A DNA stretch of 53,912 nt from Bradyrhizobium sp. JYMT SZCCT0428 (GCF_018131075.1 NZ_JAFCLS010000053.1:1-53912); one strand, 5' to 3'; counted from the stretch's first letter, positions 1 to 8,229 are shown. Program-made: numbers and translations. The notes: generated by a model from the sequence alone, not told the origin.

Positions 1-225
1 GCGGCGGATTGGCTCGAGGGGCGGAGCATTCCGCAGGCGATGGATATCCTTCCGAGCCCGCTGACATTGAGCAATATCTCTCAATACGAAAGTGATCTGG
101 CGAATCCCGGCGCGGTTTACAACGACCCGGCGCGTCGCGATGCCTACCTCAAAATGTACGGAAACATTTGCTACGACACTCGCGATCAATACGTCAATTT
201 TCCCTGGTCTTCCGAGCGGAAATAA
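1..225 (+). CDS. C-terminal end of a periplasmic substrate-binding protein (partial)
   Basis: The reading frame is open from the first base and ends at 225, giving the last 74 residues of a longer protein. The tail has the look of a periplasmic sugar-binding protein of the RbsB/Peripla_BP_4 type: a hydrophilic end rich in Asn, Tyr and Asp, including LSNISQYESDL and YVNFPWSSERK. The family is inferred from this short tail only, so the assignment is tentative. Such a protein would capture a solute for an ABC importer. Any permease and ATPase genes would lie left of the window. An internal ATG at 40 is probably not a start. Confidence 0.45.
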   Translation, partial: AADWLEGRSIPQAMDILPSPLTLSNISQYESDLANPGAVYNDPARRDAYLKMYGNICYDTRDQYVNFPWSSERK

Positions 226-409
226 GATTGGAAGCCCGAGGTCAGGGTGTATATCGGTCCGCAGACTCTTTTCGGATCATCCATTGAGATTATCGCTGTG
301 ACCATCGTCGATGCGCTGGATCCTAACAAGTTTATGCTGCTGCGAAAGGCTGCGTTAAAAAAAGTCCCGCGATGAGCAGGGCAATTTCACGCTGAGACCG
401 GGCTAACTC

Positions 410-775
410 TTACCGATTTGTCGGCATCATCTTGGCAAGCAACCCACCAAAGGGCTTATAGGATTGCATGGCAAGATCGCGATATAACGCGCCGATCTTC
501 TGCGACTCGGCCATGAACGTCTCGAAAGACGACTTTGCGAATTCGCTTTGCAATTCAATCGCCTTGTCGACGGACTTCACGCCTGAGATCTTCTCGACAA
601 ACAACCTGGTGTCTTCAAACGATTTCTTGGAGTAGTCGGTGTAAGCTCTGGCAATCGCGTGAATGCCCGCTGGGACCGAATTCATCGACGCTTCGGCGGC
701 ATCGATCTGTTCTCTGCTATCTGGCTGTTGCTGCGATATAGTCCGAATTGCGTTATTCTGGTTGGCGTTAGACAT
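410..775 (-). CDS. Phasin family protein
   Basis: A 121-residue phasin-like protein. Phasins are amphipathic proteins that coat polyhydroxyalkanoate granules. The segment AIARAYTDYSKKSFEDTRLF followed by EKISGVKSVDKAIELQSEFA is the usual signature, in which a helical hairpin supports the SKKSFE and QSEFAKSSFE repeats. The end, SYKPFGGLLAKMMP, is also typical. The chosen ATG at 775 is preceded by AAGGAC about seven bases upstream. An in-frame start 11 codons earlier has no better site. It is monocistronic, and no PHA synthase gene is visible nearby. Confidence 0.85.
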   Translation of the reverse strand: MSNANQNNAIRTISQQQPDSREQIDAAEASMNSVPAGIHAIARAYTDYSKKSFEDTRLFVEKISGVKSVDKAIELQSEFAKSSFETFMAESQKIGALYRDLAMQSYKPFGGLLAKMMPTNR

Positions 776-1148
776 TACGGGTCCTTGAGTGTTTCGGGAG
801 TGAGTCAATGTTTCGCGTCGCCATGTTGCACTGAAAGCTAGTTCCCGCTTGTCGCTTGAGCGGTGCTTGTATGGTCATTCGATGTTATCGGAACTCAGTG
901 TTGTGATGGCCGCCTCGAACGTATTCAGACGGGCAGAACTCGGGCAGCGGGCCCAAAGCCTTTTGCCGCGGGGCTATCGCGGATGCCCGGCAGTTGGTGA
1001 CGGTCAAGATGTGAATGCTTTGGCAGCACCCGCTAAATTACAAAGCGAAAAAACTAGGCCAATTGCTGTTTTCCAAGATCGCAGTGGTTTTACGTTTATC
1101 GACTCCTTCTGCAGTTAGGGACGCCTCGATGCGCATGCGGGCGGTTTT
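776..1148. other. Gene-free stretch between phasin and integrase
   Basis: Holds the upstream region of the phasin gene and the sequence beyond the 3' end of the integrase. Short open frames here lack ribosome sites and family resemblance. I see no RNA gene or repeat. Confidence 0.5.
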
Positions 1149-1766
1149 TCATTTGCCCCAGATGTTTCTGATCCGTTTGTCGGCCACCGCGGTGTAAACG
1201 ACCGTGTTCGCGATCGAGCGATGGCCCATGAAGGCCTGAAGCGTTCTCGTGTCGATACCACGCGCGGACAGGGCGTACCCTGCAGCGTGGCGCAACATGT
1301 GAGCATGGATTGGGAATGGCAGCTCTGCGGCGACGCCAAGCCGTTCAATTAGCTTCTGAGCGCCATCGACAGAAAGGGGCGCCTTGCGCTCGGACAGGAA
1401 CACGAAGTCTGCATGAGGTTGCTGGCGCCGTAATGCCCGCAACAGCCGCAGCTCGTCGCCCTGCAAGCCGTGGATGCCAGGTGTACCGTTCTTGGCGCGG
1501 CGGATATGGACGGTCGCGGTATCAAGATCAATCTGCTGCCAGCGAATGTCGACCAGCTCGCTGACGCGTAATGCATGCCGGAAGGCGATGAGGATGAGCA
1601 TCCGGTCGCGAACCGGGTTGCGGCTATTGCCGGCCGTGGCAAGCAGGCTTTCGATCTCGCCCTCCGTCAGATACTCGCGCTGGCGATAATCGGCGTTCTT
1701 GGCCCGACCACCGCGAACTGTCGGCTTTTCAGACTGCGAAGCCCTCATCTGTACAACAGTATTCAT
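1149..1766 (-). CDS. Short tyrosine recombinase / integrase (FimB-like)
   Basis: A 205-residue tyrosine recombinase made almost entirely of the catalytic domain. The expected catalytic residues are visible: R67 in HALRVSEL, H156 and R159 in HAHMLRHAAGYAL, H182 in MGHRSIANTVVYT and the nucleophile Y191. The N-terminal SAM-like core-binding domain of full-length phage integrases is absent, so the length matches FimB/FimE-type inverters and short integrases. It lies downstream of, and on the same strand as, the vapE-side genes, and 3.7 kb from a tRNA-Lys 3' fragment. It is the candidate enzyme for insertion of the element. It could instead be an inversion switch, but I see no inverted-repeat pair beside it. 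Confidence 0.85.
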   Translation of the reverse strand: MNTVVQMRASQSEKPTVRGGRAKNADYRQREYLTEGEIESLLATAGNSRNPVRDRMLILIAFRHALRVSELVDIRWQQIDLDTATVHIRRAKNGTPGIHGLQGDELRLLRALRRQQPHADFVFLSERKAPLSVDGAQKLIERLGVAAELPFPIHAHMLRHAAGYALSARGIDTRTLQAFMGHRSIANTVVYTAVADKRIRNIWGK

Positions 1767-1911
1767 TGGTAAATTTCCCTTTAAGCAAATTAACCGTCGA
1801 CATAAAATCTATATTGACGACAGTTGTAAAGGGTATTCCGCATCCCTTGCGGGCAACCACGCCAGCACCCGGGAATTAGGCCGGCCATAAGGCTCAGCTT
1901 TGCCAAACGGA

Positions 1912-2721
1912 TTAGCTTTCGATGACATTACGCCGCAGGTCCTTGAGCCGCAGCAGCATGGTGAGCATTCGTTCGAGCTTACGGTCGAGGTGGACCTCGT
2001 AGCGTCCAAGTCGCTCCAGCTTGTTAGGATCCAGCGCGTCGCCGAACGCCTGCTCGCGGATCAATGGCCGGTTTGCCAATTCCTTCTGCCGATTTTCGAA
2101 CCAAGGCAGCACCTCTCCTTCGAGGAAGTAACGCAGGCCCTCGACGTCCGCGGTAGCTGGCTCTTTGCCGTCTGCAAGTTCGTCCGGATCGCCAGCGAGC
2201 GTATCCGCCCACCAAGTTTGTGTATCCTGGCGCAACGCCGCCAAGGCGGCCTCGTAGGCGTCGTTTCGCTTGGAACTAAGCAGTTCGAGAGCATCGCGGG
2301 TCATGGTCTCATCCGCTGCCATGTCGGTCATATCCTCCTGGGTATCCGCCACCGTGGCCCGTATGGCGTCGACCACGCGCTCAGACTGGCCAGAAGTATC
2401 GAGATGAACCAGCGCCACCTTTACCGTCTCGCGGTAGGATGCCAGCGTCCCCTCCAGCCCGCGCCGGTGCGCGGCAGCCTCAGCAAGGCGAAGCCTGCGC
2501 TTGCGCCAGAAGATGCCGGCGATCTCCTCGACGAGGTGCTCCTCGGTTGGGCCTAGCGGACCATGCTCGGCCACTAGCGCCTCGACAACCGCGCGGTATT
2601 CGTCGGTACTTTCCCAGGGCAGCACCGTGTAGCCCGACAGCACGCCGTGGCGCAGCGCGTTGAAGCGGGTGATCTCGGTGCCGCCGGTCTCGGCCGGCAA
2701 TGTCTGCGTCGTTTTCGTCAT
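1912..2721 (-). CDS. Hypothetical protein of a mobile-element-associated family
   Basis: A 269-residue cytoplasmic protein rich in charged helices. Near the N-terminus it has ITRFNALRHGVLSGYTVLP, a pattern I associate with uncharacterised proteins in integrated elements (NALRHG motif). A central acidic stretch is followed by a basic helical tail ending LRLKDLRRNVIES. There is no catalytic motif I recognise. The ATG at 2721 has GAGGAA about seven bases upstream. It begins 21 bases after the end of the preceding 206-residue gene on the same strand, which suggests one operon. Function unknown. Confidence 0.7.
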   Translation of the reverse strand: MTKTTQTLPAETGGTEITRFNALRHGVLSGYTVLPWESTDEYRAVVEALVAEHGPLGPTEEHLVEEIAGIFWRKRRLRLAEAAAHRRGLEGTLASYRETVKVALVHLDTSGQSERVVDAIRATVADTQEDMTDMAADETMTRDALELLSSKRNDAYEAALAALRQDTQTWWADTLAGDPDELADGKEPATADVEGLRYFLEGEVLPWFENRQKELANRPLIREQAFGDALDPNKLERLGRYEVHLDRKLERMLTMLLRLKDLRRNVIES

Positions 2722-2742
2722 CGTTGCGTTCCTCGGTTCATT

Positions 2743-3363
2743 TTAGGCGCGGCGGGATGTCCGGCGGCCCAGTCGTTCCACAAAGCCCATCAGGCCCCTC
2801 GTCGATCGCTCTTCGGCTACGTCATGGACGCGACGCCAACGCTCGTAGGTTCGCCAGTGCATGCCCTTTGGCTTGTCTGGAAACTCCTCCAGCATGTTTG
2901 AGCTGCCACTCAGCCGCATCCGGATCTTTTGCGATTTCCCTAGCCCGCGCTGATGGGCCGACTCCTGCTGGCTTGCGTAGGCAAGCCGATAGCAGTGACG
3001 GCAGGCGAACAGGCGTCCGGCGCCGTACAGCTTGATGACCCGGCGACCGCAATAGTCCCCGTTTGCAGCGGCCGAACACTCAAACCAAGGCCGCTCGCCA
3101 CCGAGTCGGCATGACGTCCATTCTATGCCGACCCGCTGCTCGACGTCGCGCCAACCCTCGCCATACGAACGGCTTCGATATTTCAGCGTCACGCCATGGC
3201 GTTGGGTTTCGACGTTGATGGACGCCACCCGCTCGCCATCCCGGGTCCAGGCCCAAGAGAACCATTGCGGCGGTCGGAGATAACCACGCCGATGCCATTC
3301 CAGCACATCAACAGACCGGCAACTCTCGACCGTATTTTTTCCGCCGCCTGCAGGGCGCGCCAT
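2743..3363 (-). CDS. Hypothetical protein with a zinc-ribbon-like Cys cluster
   Basis: A 206-residue protein whose centre contains spaced cysteines (SCRLGG, WFECSA, DYCGRR, FACRHCYRLAY), consistent with a zinc ribbon or treble-clef finger. The rest is basic and rich in aromatic residues. Similar small Cys-rich proteins of unknown function occur in phage-derived islands of Rhizobiales (recollection, not a search). It lies downstream of vapE on the same strand, separated by the GTCACCA repeats. A DNA- or RNA-binding role in the element is possible but unproven. The start at 3363 has only a weak ribosome site. Confidence 0.6.
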   Translation of the reverse strand: MARPAGGGKNTVESCRSVDVLEWHRRGYLRPPQWFSWAWTRDGERVASINVETQRHGVTLKYRSRSYGEGWRDVEQRVGIEWTSCRLGGERPWFECSAAANGDYCGRRVIKLYGAGRLFACRHCYRLAYASQQESAHQRGLGKSQKIRMRLSGSSNMLEEFPDKPKGMHWRTYERWRRVHDVAEERSTRGLMGFVERLGRRTSRRA

Positions 3364-3477
3364 CCATCATTCCATTTTCGTCGCCAAAATAATCGAAATC
3401 GCTTGCCAAATTGATATCTCGTTGCCGTTACTTCTAAGCAGCACTCGCACGCCGTGACGTTGCTCAATCTCCTTTTC

Positions 3478-3720
3478 GTCACCAGTTGTCACCACTGGCA
3501 CCGGTCATTCCCTAACACCCTAGGAAACATACCTATTCTCACATATACAAAACTAAGTGGTGACACTGGTGACAGTAGTGACAAAGCCAGTGCCGCAGTG
3601 ACTTCTCGATGTCACCACTCTCACCCTGTCACCAGCTTAAGGGTGGTGACGTTCTCGTTTCCGTCCTCGGCGTCACCAGTAGTCACTGGTTTTCGGTACT
3701 TCCAGACCCGCTTGTCACCA
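3478..3720. repeat. GTCACCA repeat cluster, candidate replication origin
   Basis: The heptamer GTCACCA occurs at 3478, 3488, 3611, 3628, 3672 and 3714, and its complement TGGTGAC at 3558, 3567 and 3644. One-mismatch copies lie at 3576, 3596 and 3620. Several neighbours are 8-10 bp apart, about one helical turn. An AT-rich stretch lies near 3530-3556. The right part overlaps the last codons of vapE. Iterons next to a primase/helicase gene are the usual layout of origins in phage satellites and plasmids. Origin function is inferred; the repeats are directly visible. Confidence 0.6.
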
Positions 3721-4880
3721 GTCCGAACCTGAATGCGGTGACAACCTTGGGCCTTCAGGCTCCGGGCCACACGACTCTGCTCCGCTTGTGTCCAGCGAGA
3801 CTTGTCGAGGTGTAATGCGTTCGTTAGGACGTCCGAAACTGTGACCTCTGAATAGAGGTCAATGTACGAGCCGATGATCTCGTCCCAAGGGTCCCCGATG
3901 TAGCGATCCCGTTGATGGCGCTCGGCGTCTCGCTGGGTTTCCTGCTTAGTGATCCACCAAGGCACATTCGCGCTATACAGAAACACCGCCTCCGCCCAGA
4001 GCTGGTCCCTCATATCGCGAAGCATCTCGACGTTTATCTTGCCGATCTTCACAGGCCAGAATCGCCGGCCACCGGTCTCGTCCTTCAAGTAGCCGTCGGC
4101 ATTGGTCGTGCCCCAGAAGACGCAGGAACGAGGGCTCTCAATGATCCGGCTGCCATACGGCGGCCGAAAGCGGTCGGTCGTGCGCGTGATGAAGGCCTTG
4201 ATCCGAGAGACTTCCATACGTGACATCGCGTCGAGCTCGGAGACCTCGATACCCCACACCCCCCGTGTCTGCATTGCCGCGTCTTTGGAGCCCAGATCGG
4301 CCAGCTCGTCGCTGAACCAAGGATCGAACAGCGCCTTGACCGCGGTGGACTTCCTAGCGCCCTGGGCGCCCTCGAAGATCGGAACCGTGTCGACCTTGCA
4401 GCCGGGTTGGTATATCCGCGCCACCGCAGCGATCAGCATGGCCCGGCCCACGGTCTCATTGTAGGCCGTCTGCTCGGCGCCGAGGCAGGTTGAAAGCCAG
4501 GTACCCGACCTCGTCTTGCCGTCGTGCTGAAGGCTTGAGAGATAGTCGATCACGGGATGGAAGGTGCGGTCGCGTGCAACTGCTTCGACGGCCTGCGCCG
4601 CCGTTTGGGTGTTCACGGCGATGCCGGCACGCTGCAGCCATTCCGCCGTCAACAAGTCGTCGTGCGACGCCCAGACTCGCGGAGCCCATTCAATGGTTTT
4701 GAAATCCCAGGGTGGAGCGTCGCCGACGATCGTTTCCATTGCGAATTGATCGTAGGCCAGCACGCCATGCCAGGGCGGCGCCGCTCGTAGCGCCGTGATG
4801 GCATTCGCCAGCAACGGTTTCGGTGTACCCGTGTTCGTGAGAAGAAGATGTTCGCGCCAAGGTTCGGATGTTTCACTCAT
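3621..4880 (-). CDS. VapE-family (virulence-associated E) helicase/primase-like protein
   Basis: A 419-residue VapE-type superfamily 3 ATPase, the replication protein typical of phage satellites and integrated islands. The P-loop is GAQGARKST (171-179), with a Walker B-like segment VWGIEVSELD near 208-217. The family's ETGGRRFWPVKIG motif lies at about 268-280. A polymerase-primase domain is missing at the N-terminus, as in short VapE forms. Its start overlaps the stop of the upstream 82-residue gene by ATGA, so translation is probably coupled. Its 3' end carries several GTCACCA repeats. It is probably the replication initiator or helicase of the element that ends at the tRNA-Lys fragment. 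Confidence 0.85.
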   Translation of the reverse strand: MSETSEPWREHLLLTNTGTPKPLLANAITALRAAPPWHGVLAYDQFAMETIVGDAPPWDFKTIEWAPRVWASHDDLLTAEWLQRAGIAVNTQTAAQAVEAVARDRTFHPVIDYLSSLQHDGKTRSGTWLSTCLGAEQTAYNETVGRAMLIAAVARIYQPGCKVDTVPIFEGAQGARKSTAVKALFDPWFSDELADLGSKDAAMQTRGVWGIEVSELDAMSRMEVSRIKAFITRTTDRFRPPYGSRIIESPRSCVFWGTTNADGYLKDETGGRRFWPVKIGKINVEMLRDMRDQLWAEAVFLYSANVPWWITKQETQRDAERHQRDRYIGDPWDEIIGSYIDLYSEVTVSDVLTNALHLDKSRWTQAEQSRVARSLKAQGCHRIQVRTGDKRVWKYRKPVTTGDAEDGNENVTTLKLVTG

Positions 4881-5125
4881 TCAAACCTCATTAGCACTGG
4901 GTAACAAAGATCTAGCGCTCCCCACTCCTCAAGTTTGGCGTCAACCTCGTCAGAGGTCATCGTTCCGGCCTTCAACGATTTGCCGACAATGGTTGCTTCG
5001 CTGATGAGCCACTGCGCGCGGGTCACCATGAAGCGCAGTCCGGCAAGCTGGAGTAGCCTACGGATTTTCGGGTCCGTGACGGCTAGCGGCAAAATCGTCT
5101 GTAGCGGTTTTGTATGTTGGTTCAT
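4877..5125 (-). CDS. Small hypothetical protein in the vapE operon
   Basis: An 82-residue protein beginning MNQHTKPLQTILPLAV and containing a helical segment DPKIRRLLQLAGLRFMVTRA. A TTG at 5143 could also start it, but the ATG at 5125 has GGGGAG ten bases upstream. Its stop overlaps the vapE start by four bases (ATGA), and its own start overlaps the stop of the gene before it in the same way. No domain is recognised. The tight coupling suggests an accessory replication or regulatory protein. Confidence 0.7.
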   Translation of the reverse strand: MNQHTKPLQTILPLAVTDPKIRRLLQLAGLRFMVTRAQWLISEATIVGKSLKAGTMTSDEVDAKLEEWGALDLCYPVLMRFE

Positions 5126-5334
5126 CGCGGGCAAACTCCCCAAATCGGAGGAGCAAGCGAGGCCGCCATGCAGTAGCCGACCGCAAATCGCCGACGAAGA
5201 GCTGCCGCTTGAAGTTTGCGGACCGTCTCGGTATTCTCTCCGGTGTGAAAACTAGACTGCAACCTCGGGGCGCCCTGGCAGGCGCCCCTTAGCATTTTAG
5301 GGCACGGCGGATGCCCAGCTTTTAGTTCTGACAT
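5122..5334 (-). CDS. Small hypothetical protein, first gene of the vapE operon
   Basis: A 70-residue basic protein (MSELKAGHPPCPKMLRGA...). By composition alone I would doubt it, but two signals support it. AAGGAG lies ten bases before the ATG at 5334, and its TGA overlaps the next start as ATGA. The C-terminal part is Ala/Arg-rich with no known motif. It stands immediately inside the element boundary, where excisionases or repressors are often found, but there is no visible helix-turn-helix and no function is claimed. Confidence 0.5.
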   Translation of the reverse strand: MSELKAGHPPCPKMLRGACQGAPRLQSSFHTGENTETVRKLQAAALRRRFAVGYCMAASLAPPIWGVCPR

Positions 5335-5416
5335 TCTCAAATTCTCCTTCCCGTTCAATGCCGGAACGAAAAGGGAAATTGTCAGATGTGCCGTTGAAAT
5401 CGCTGGTCTTTAAGAT

Positions 5417-5463
5417 GACTCTTAATCATCGGGTCCCAGGTTCGAGCCCTGGTGCGCCCACCA
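5417..5463 (+). other. tRNA-Lys(CTT) 3' half, attachment-site remnant
   Basis: These 47 bases match the 3' portion of an alphaproteobacterial tRNA-Lys(CTT): anticodon loop GACTCTTAATC, variable region, T-arm CCAGGTTCGAGCCCTGG, acceptor strand TGCGCCC, discriminator A and encoded CCA. The sequence to the left (5400-5416) does not supply the acceptor, D-arm or 5' anticodon stem, so this is not a working tRNA. Such a fragment arises when an element inserts at a tRNA 3' end. The intact gene should be at the other end of the element, left of the window. Confidence 0.85.
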
Positions 5464-5959
5464 AGCTTTTCAAGAATTTGGCCAGATAGCCGCCACGCAG
5501 CCCGCGAACCGTTTGCGCGGTCGCGGCCGAGTTCCGCAGGTGGACGGGGGCGAGCGTCCGCTTCAGCTTGTTGACGGCGCGAACGGCCAGACCGAGCAGG
5601 AACGGGCTGGTCTGGCGGAACACGGCGACCTTTTTCACATAGCCCTCGACATGCCATTTGGCGTGCGCACCGTTGTGGAAAACGATCACGTCACCGACGC
5701 CGTAACGTTTCGGTGGCATGTCCTTGCTCTCAAGCACGATCGATCCTTCCTGGATCACGATGGTCTCGTCGACATCGTAGTACCAGTTGAATTTGCCCTC
5801 GGTGCAGGACCAGATCACGGTTGTGGCAGCGCCGTCCGCGCTCGTCGACAGCACATGCGAGCGGGCTTCCGGATTGCCTTCAAGGATCCAGGATGGCTCG
5901 ATCGGCGACGGCTTGAGATCCACGTTCAAATGGCCGGTTTCAATAAGCGCAAGCGGCAT
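5426..5959 (-). CDS. Cupin domain protein (Cupin_3/DUF861-like)
   Basis: A 177-residue cupin. The barrel covers about residues 35-115, with FNWYYDVDETIVIQEGSIVL and YGVGDVIVFHNGAHAKWHV as the two cupin strands. Metal-ligand histidines are largely replaced, as in many Cupin_3 proteins. The ATG at 5959 follows GAGGTGATCG. The last 12 residues (LVGAPGLEPGTR) are read from the complement of the tRNA-Lys 3' end, so the true ancestral C-terminus may be shorter. It is the first gene on the chromosomal side of the attachment site. The substrate is unknown. Confidence 0.75.
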   Translation of the reverse strand: MPLALIETGHLNVDLKPSPIEPSWILEGNPEARSHVLSTSADGAATTVIWSCTEGKFNWYYDVDETIVIQEGSIVLESKDMPPKRYGVGDVIVFHNGAHAKWHVEGYVKKVAVFRQTSPFLLGLAVRAVNKLKRTLAPVHLRNSAATAQTVRGLRGGYLAKFLKSLVGAPGLEPGTR

Positions 5960-6096
5960 CGATCACCTCAGCGGATTGAATAAGTAGGTACGGCTCAACA
6001 GCGTCCCGGCTAAGCGAGGGGCCGTTCAGTTGGCGGCCTCTTTCATTGGTCTCTCTTGAGACCCACCCTGGAGCTTTAGGAGAGGAGCGGTCGAAA

Positions 6097-6246
6097 ATGG
6101 ATAATATCGCCCGAGAGAACAAATCGCCGCACGGCAATGGCGACATTGCGGTCTTGCGAGACGATGAGCTTGATGGCGTCACCGGCGGAGTCGGCAAGAC
6201 CATTGGAGCAAAAGCCAAAATTATAGACGGTCGGTTTAGTACATGA
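6097..6246 (+). CDS. Double-glycine leader peptide (bacteriocin/RiPP-like precursor)
   Basis: A 49-residue peptide. Residues 1-31 look like a double-glycine leader: VLRDDELDGVTGG follows the LxxxELxxVxGG rule for export by C39 peptidase ABC transporters. The presumed core is an 18-residue basic piece, VGKTIGAKAKIIDGRFST, with no Cys. The ATG at 6097 has TTAGGAGAGGAG ending nine bases upstream, a very strong site. No dedicated C39 protease lies next to it. The only C39-like domains in the window (24.9-29.2 kb) lack the catalytic Cys. It could be secreted by a transporter elsewhere, or be a small non-bacteriocin peptide keeping a GG motif. Confidence 0.7.
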   Translation: MDNIARENKSPHGNGDIAVLRDDELDGVTGGVGKTIGAKAKIIDGRFST

Positions 6247-6828
6247 CCCTTGGTTTGCCCGCATGGAGCGCATCGCCGACGGCGGGCGAGGGGTGCGCTG
6301 GCCCATGAAAGCCGAGCATTGCGCATGTTCCACGCCTTGCACGCGATCTGATCCGCGTTCTTGAGCGCCCACGGGCCGGGACGTTTTCGGGTGCGCATGC
6401 CGCATCGAAACGGCAGCGCGCGGTGAATGCAAATTATCAATCCTTTGGGGATCGAAACGGCGCGAACCCACTTATGTGAAGATCCACGGAACGCTGCCGT
6501 AGTGCGAGGTTGCTAAGTAGCGAAGTTGAATAGTCGAATTTTATCAGCAAGCCGTTCGACGTTTGAGCGGAAGCGGTCCCATGATTTTTTTGTTCCATGT
6601 ACTTGAGCTTTTTCAAAGGTCGATTCTGATAGCTATTGATCATCGCGAGGTCAATTCCAAGGAACGTCCGGTGTACATTGGCAGCCCCCAGAGATTCATC
6701 TGCATTGACTCTATCAACTCTCAGGTCCTTTTTTTTCCAGCATATAGAAGTCATGGGGACTCGCCTCGAACGAACGGTCGGTAATGGTTTCAGAGACGGA
6801 CAGCAGTCTCGATGAATTGATCCGCCGG
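6247..6828. other. Gene-free stretch after the GG peptide
   Basis: Between the GG-leader peptide and the 3' end of the flippase gene. Reverse-strand frames exist but overlap the flippase and lack ribosome sites. I see no RNA gene or strong hairpin. Confidence 0.45.
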
Positions 6829-8229
6829 TTATATCTTCTGTACCGTTCCCATTTTGAAGGCTTGAGAGCTCTTTAACCATAACGATCTGCTTAGCGAATA
6901 AAGACACTCCGCGTAAAGCAAAGCGCCTGCTCCATAGACACACACATAGGCGACGATGAACGTGTCGATGCTCCAATGAAACAGAAACATAAGAGCGCTG
7001 ATCAGTGCCATCCCCGCCAGGGTGATGCTGGCGCGACGGGCGAGTGCCTCAAATTTTCCCGCGCCGACCAGCACAAATGCGCACGTTGTTTGTATCAGCA
7101 TGAACACGAGCATTGCACAAAGTGCCATGCGCATGGTCGGCGAGACTATTCCGCTATGGTTCAAAATAGTGCCAAATATCCTTTCGCCGAACATGGAGAC
7201 CGCGACAACGCCCAGTGTCATCGGCAACAAGCCCAGCAGGAATCCGGCTGCAGTTGCTCTACCCAATCCGAACGCATTTTCGTTATGTAGCGCGCGCGTT
7301 TGATGAGGCAGGACCGTCTCTGCGCCAATCAGATAGGTCATCATCGCGAAGCGCGACACCTTATAGAACATATCGAACGCGACAATTGCCAATCCATCCC
7401 CTGTGGCAGACAGCAAGTAGTACGGAAAAATGCTGATCACAAACTTAGCCGATGACAACACGACTGCCGCGCGCGCCTCCCGAAATTTGCGCCTCAGAAA
7501 AAGCACACCCTCGAGAAACACTCCACTCTGCAAGGCAAAGCCGTGTGGGCGGGCGAGCCAGACCAGGGCTGCTATCGACGTTACCCATATCAACAAGCTC
7601 AGCGTGCCATATGCGACAAGCGAAAGCCCAAAAAGCATCGCGATCGTCACCGCCAGGATCGCAACACGTCTAGCCAGTTCAACGCTCTCAGTCCAAACAA
7701 AGCCATCCCTGGCGTTGATGGCCATGCGAAGGGGCATATGCGGCAAAGGACAGACAGCTCCGGCGAAAATCAGGAAGTATGCGATGCTATGATGTGCGAC
7801 AGGAACAATGCCGGCAAAGAATGCAACACCCAGAGTTGCGACGGCGATGGCAGCGATCGCGCTGTAGATCGTCACGATCGCTAGCACCAGGTCGTGGTCG
7901 TCCTGGTTCGCCTTACGTTTGTGGGCCTCACTCAGGTAGTGAGACCGCAGTTCAGAAAATGTCAGAACGGCAATTCCGAGATCGCACTGCACCACAAGAG
8001 CAGAGACCGCCAACAAGCCCGCAATAAATGCATACGACTCGAGGCCAATTGTTCGAACCAGCACATACGCCAGGACAAAATTCGATACCGCCGTTAGTGC
8101 GGCATTGAGCCCCTTCAGCACAAGAAGAGCTAGCCAGCTATGCGCGCCCCGGCCCAGGCCCGCCAGTATTGCGCTTCTCAGGCCACGTTTGCGAATTGCT
8201 GGTTGTGAGTTAAACCGGAACAGTGACAT
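6829..8229 (-). CDS. Wzx-like polysaccharide/lipid-linked substrate flippase (first copy)
   Basis: A 466-residue inner-membrane protein with about a dozen hydrophobic segments, of the MOP superfamily (polysaccharide transporter type). Examples are LALLVLKGLNAALTAVSNFV near the start and AVCPLPHMPLRMAINARDGF in the middle. Such proteins flip undecaprenyl-linked oligosaccharides across the membrane. It is divergent from the adenylation-carrier-thioesterase gene, 254 bases away, and far from the main EPS locus, which has its own Wzx. It therefore probably serves another glycan or lipid product. The start at 8229 has only a weak ribosome site. Confidence 0.8.
   Translation of the reverse strand: MSLFRFNSQPAIRKRGLRSAILAGLGRGAHSWLALLVLKGLNAALTAVSNFVLAYVLVRTIGLESYAFIAGLLAVSALVVQCDLGIAVLTFSELRSHYLSEAHKRKANQDDHDLVLAIVTIYSAIAAIAVATLGVAFFAGIVPVAHHSIAYFLIFAGAVCPLPHMPLRMAINARDGFVWTESVELARRVAILAVTIAMLFGLSLVAYGTLSLLIWVTSIAALVWLARPHGFALQSGVFLEGVLFLRRKFREARAAVVLSSAKFVISIFPYYLLSATGDGLAIVAFDMFYKVSRFAMMTYLIGAETVLPHQTRALHNENAFGLGRATAAGFLLGLLPMTLGVVAVSMFGERIFGTILNHSGIVSPTMRMALCAMLVFMLIQTTCAFVLVGAGKFEALARRASITLAGMALISALMFLFHWSIDTFIVAYVCVYGAGALLYAECLYSLSRSLWLKSSQAFKMGTVQKI

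Noticed and set aside
6437..6976. Reverse ORF containing DITGG, possible second GG leader
   Set aside because: It overlaps the flippase C-terminus in another frame, lacks a leader pattern and ribosome site.
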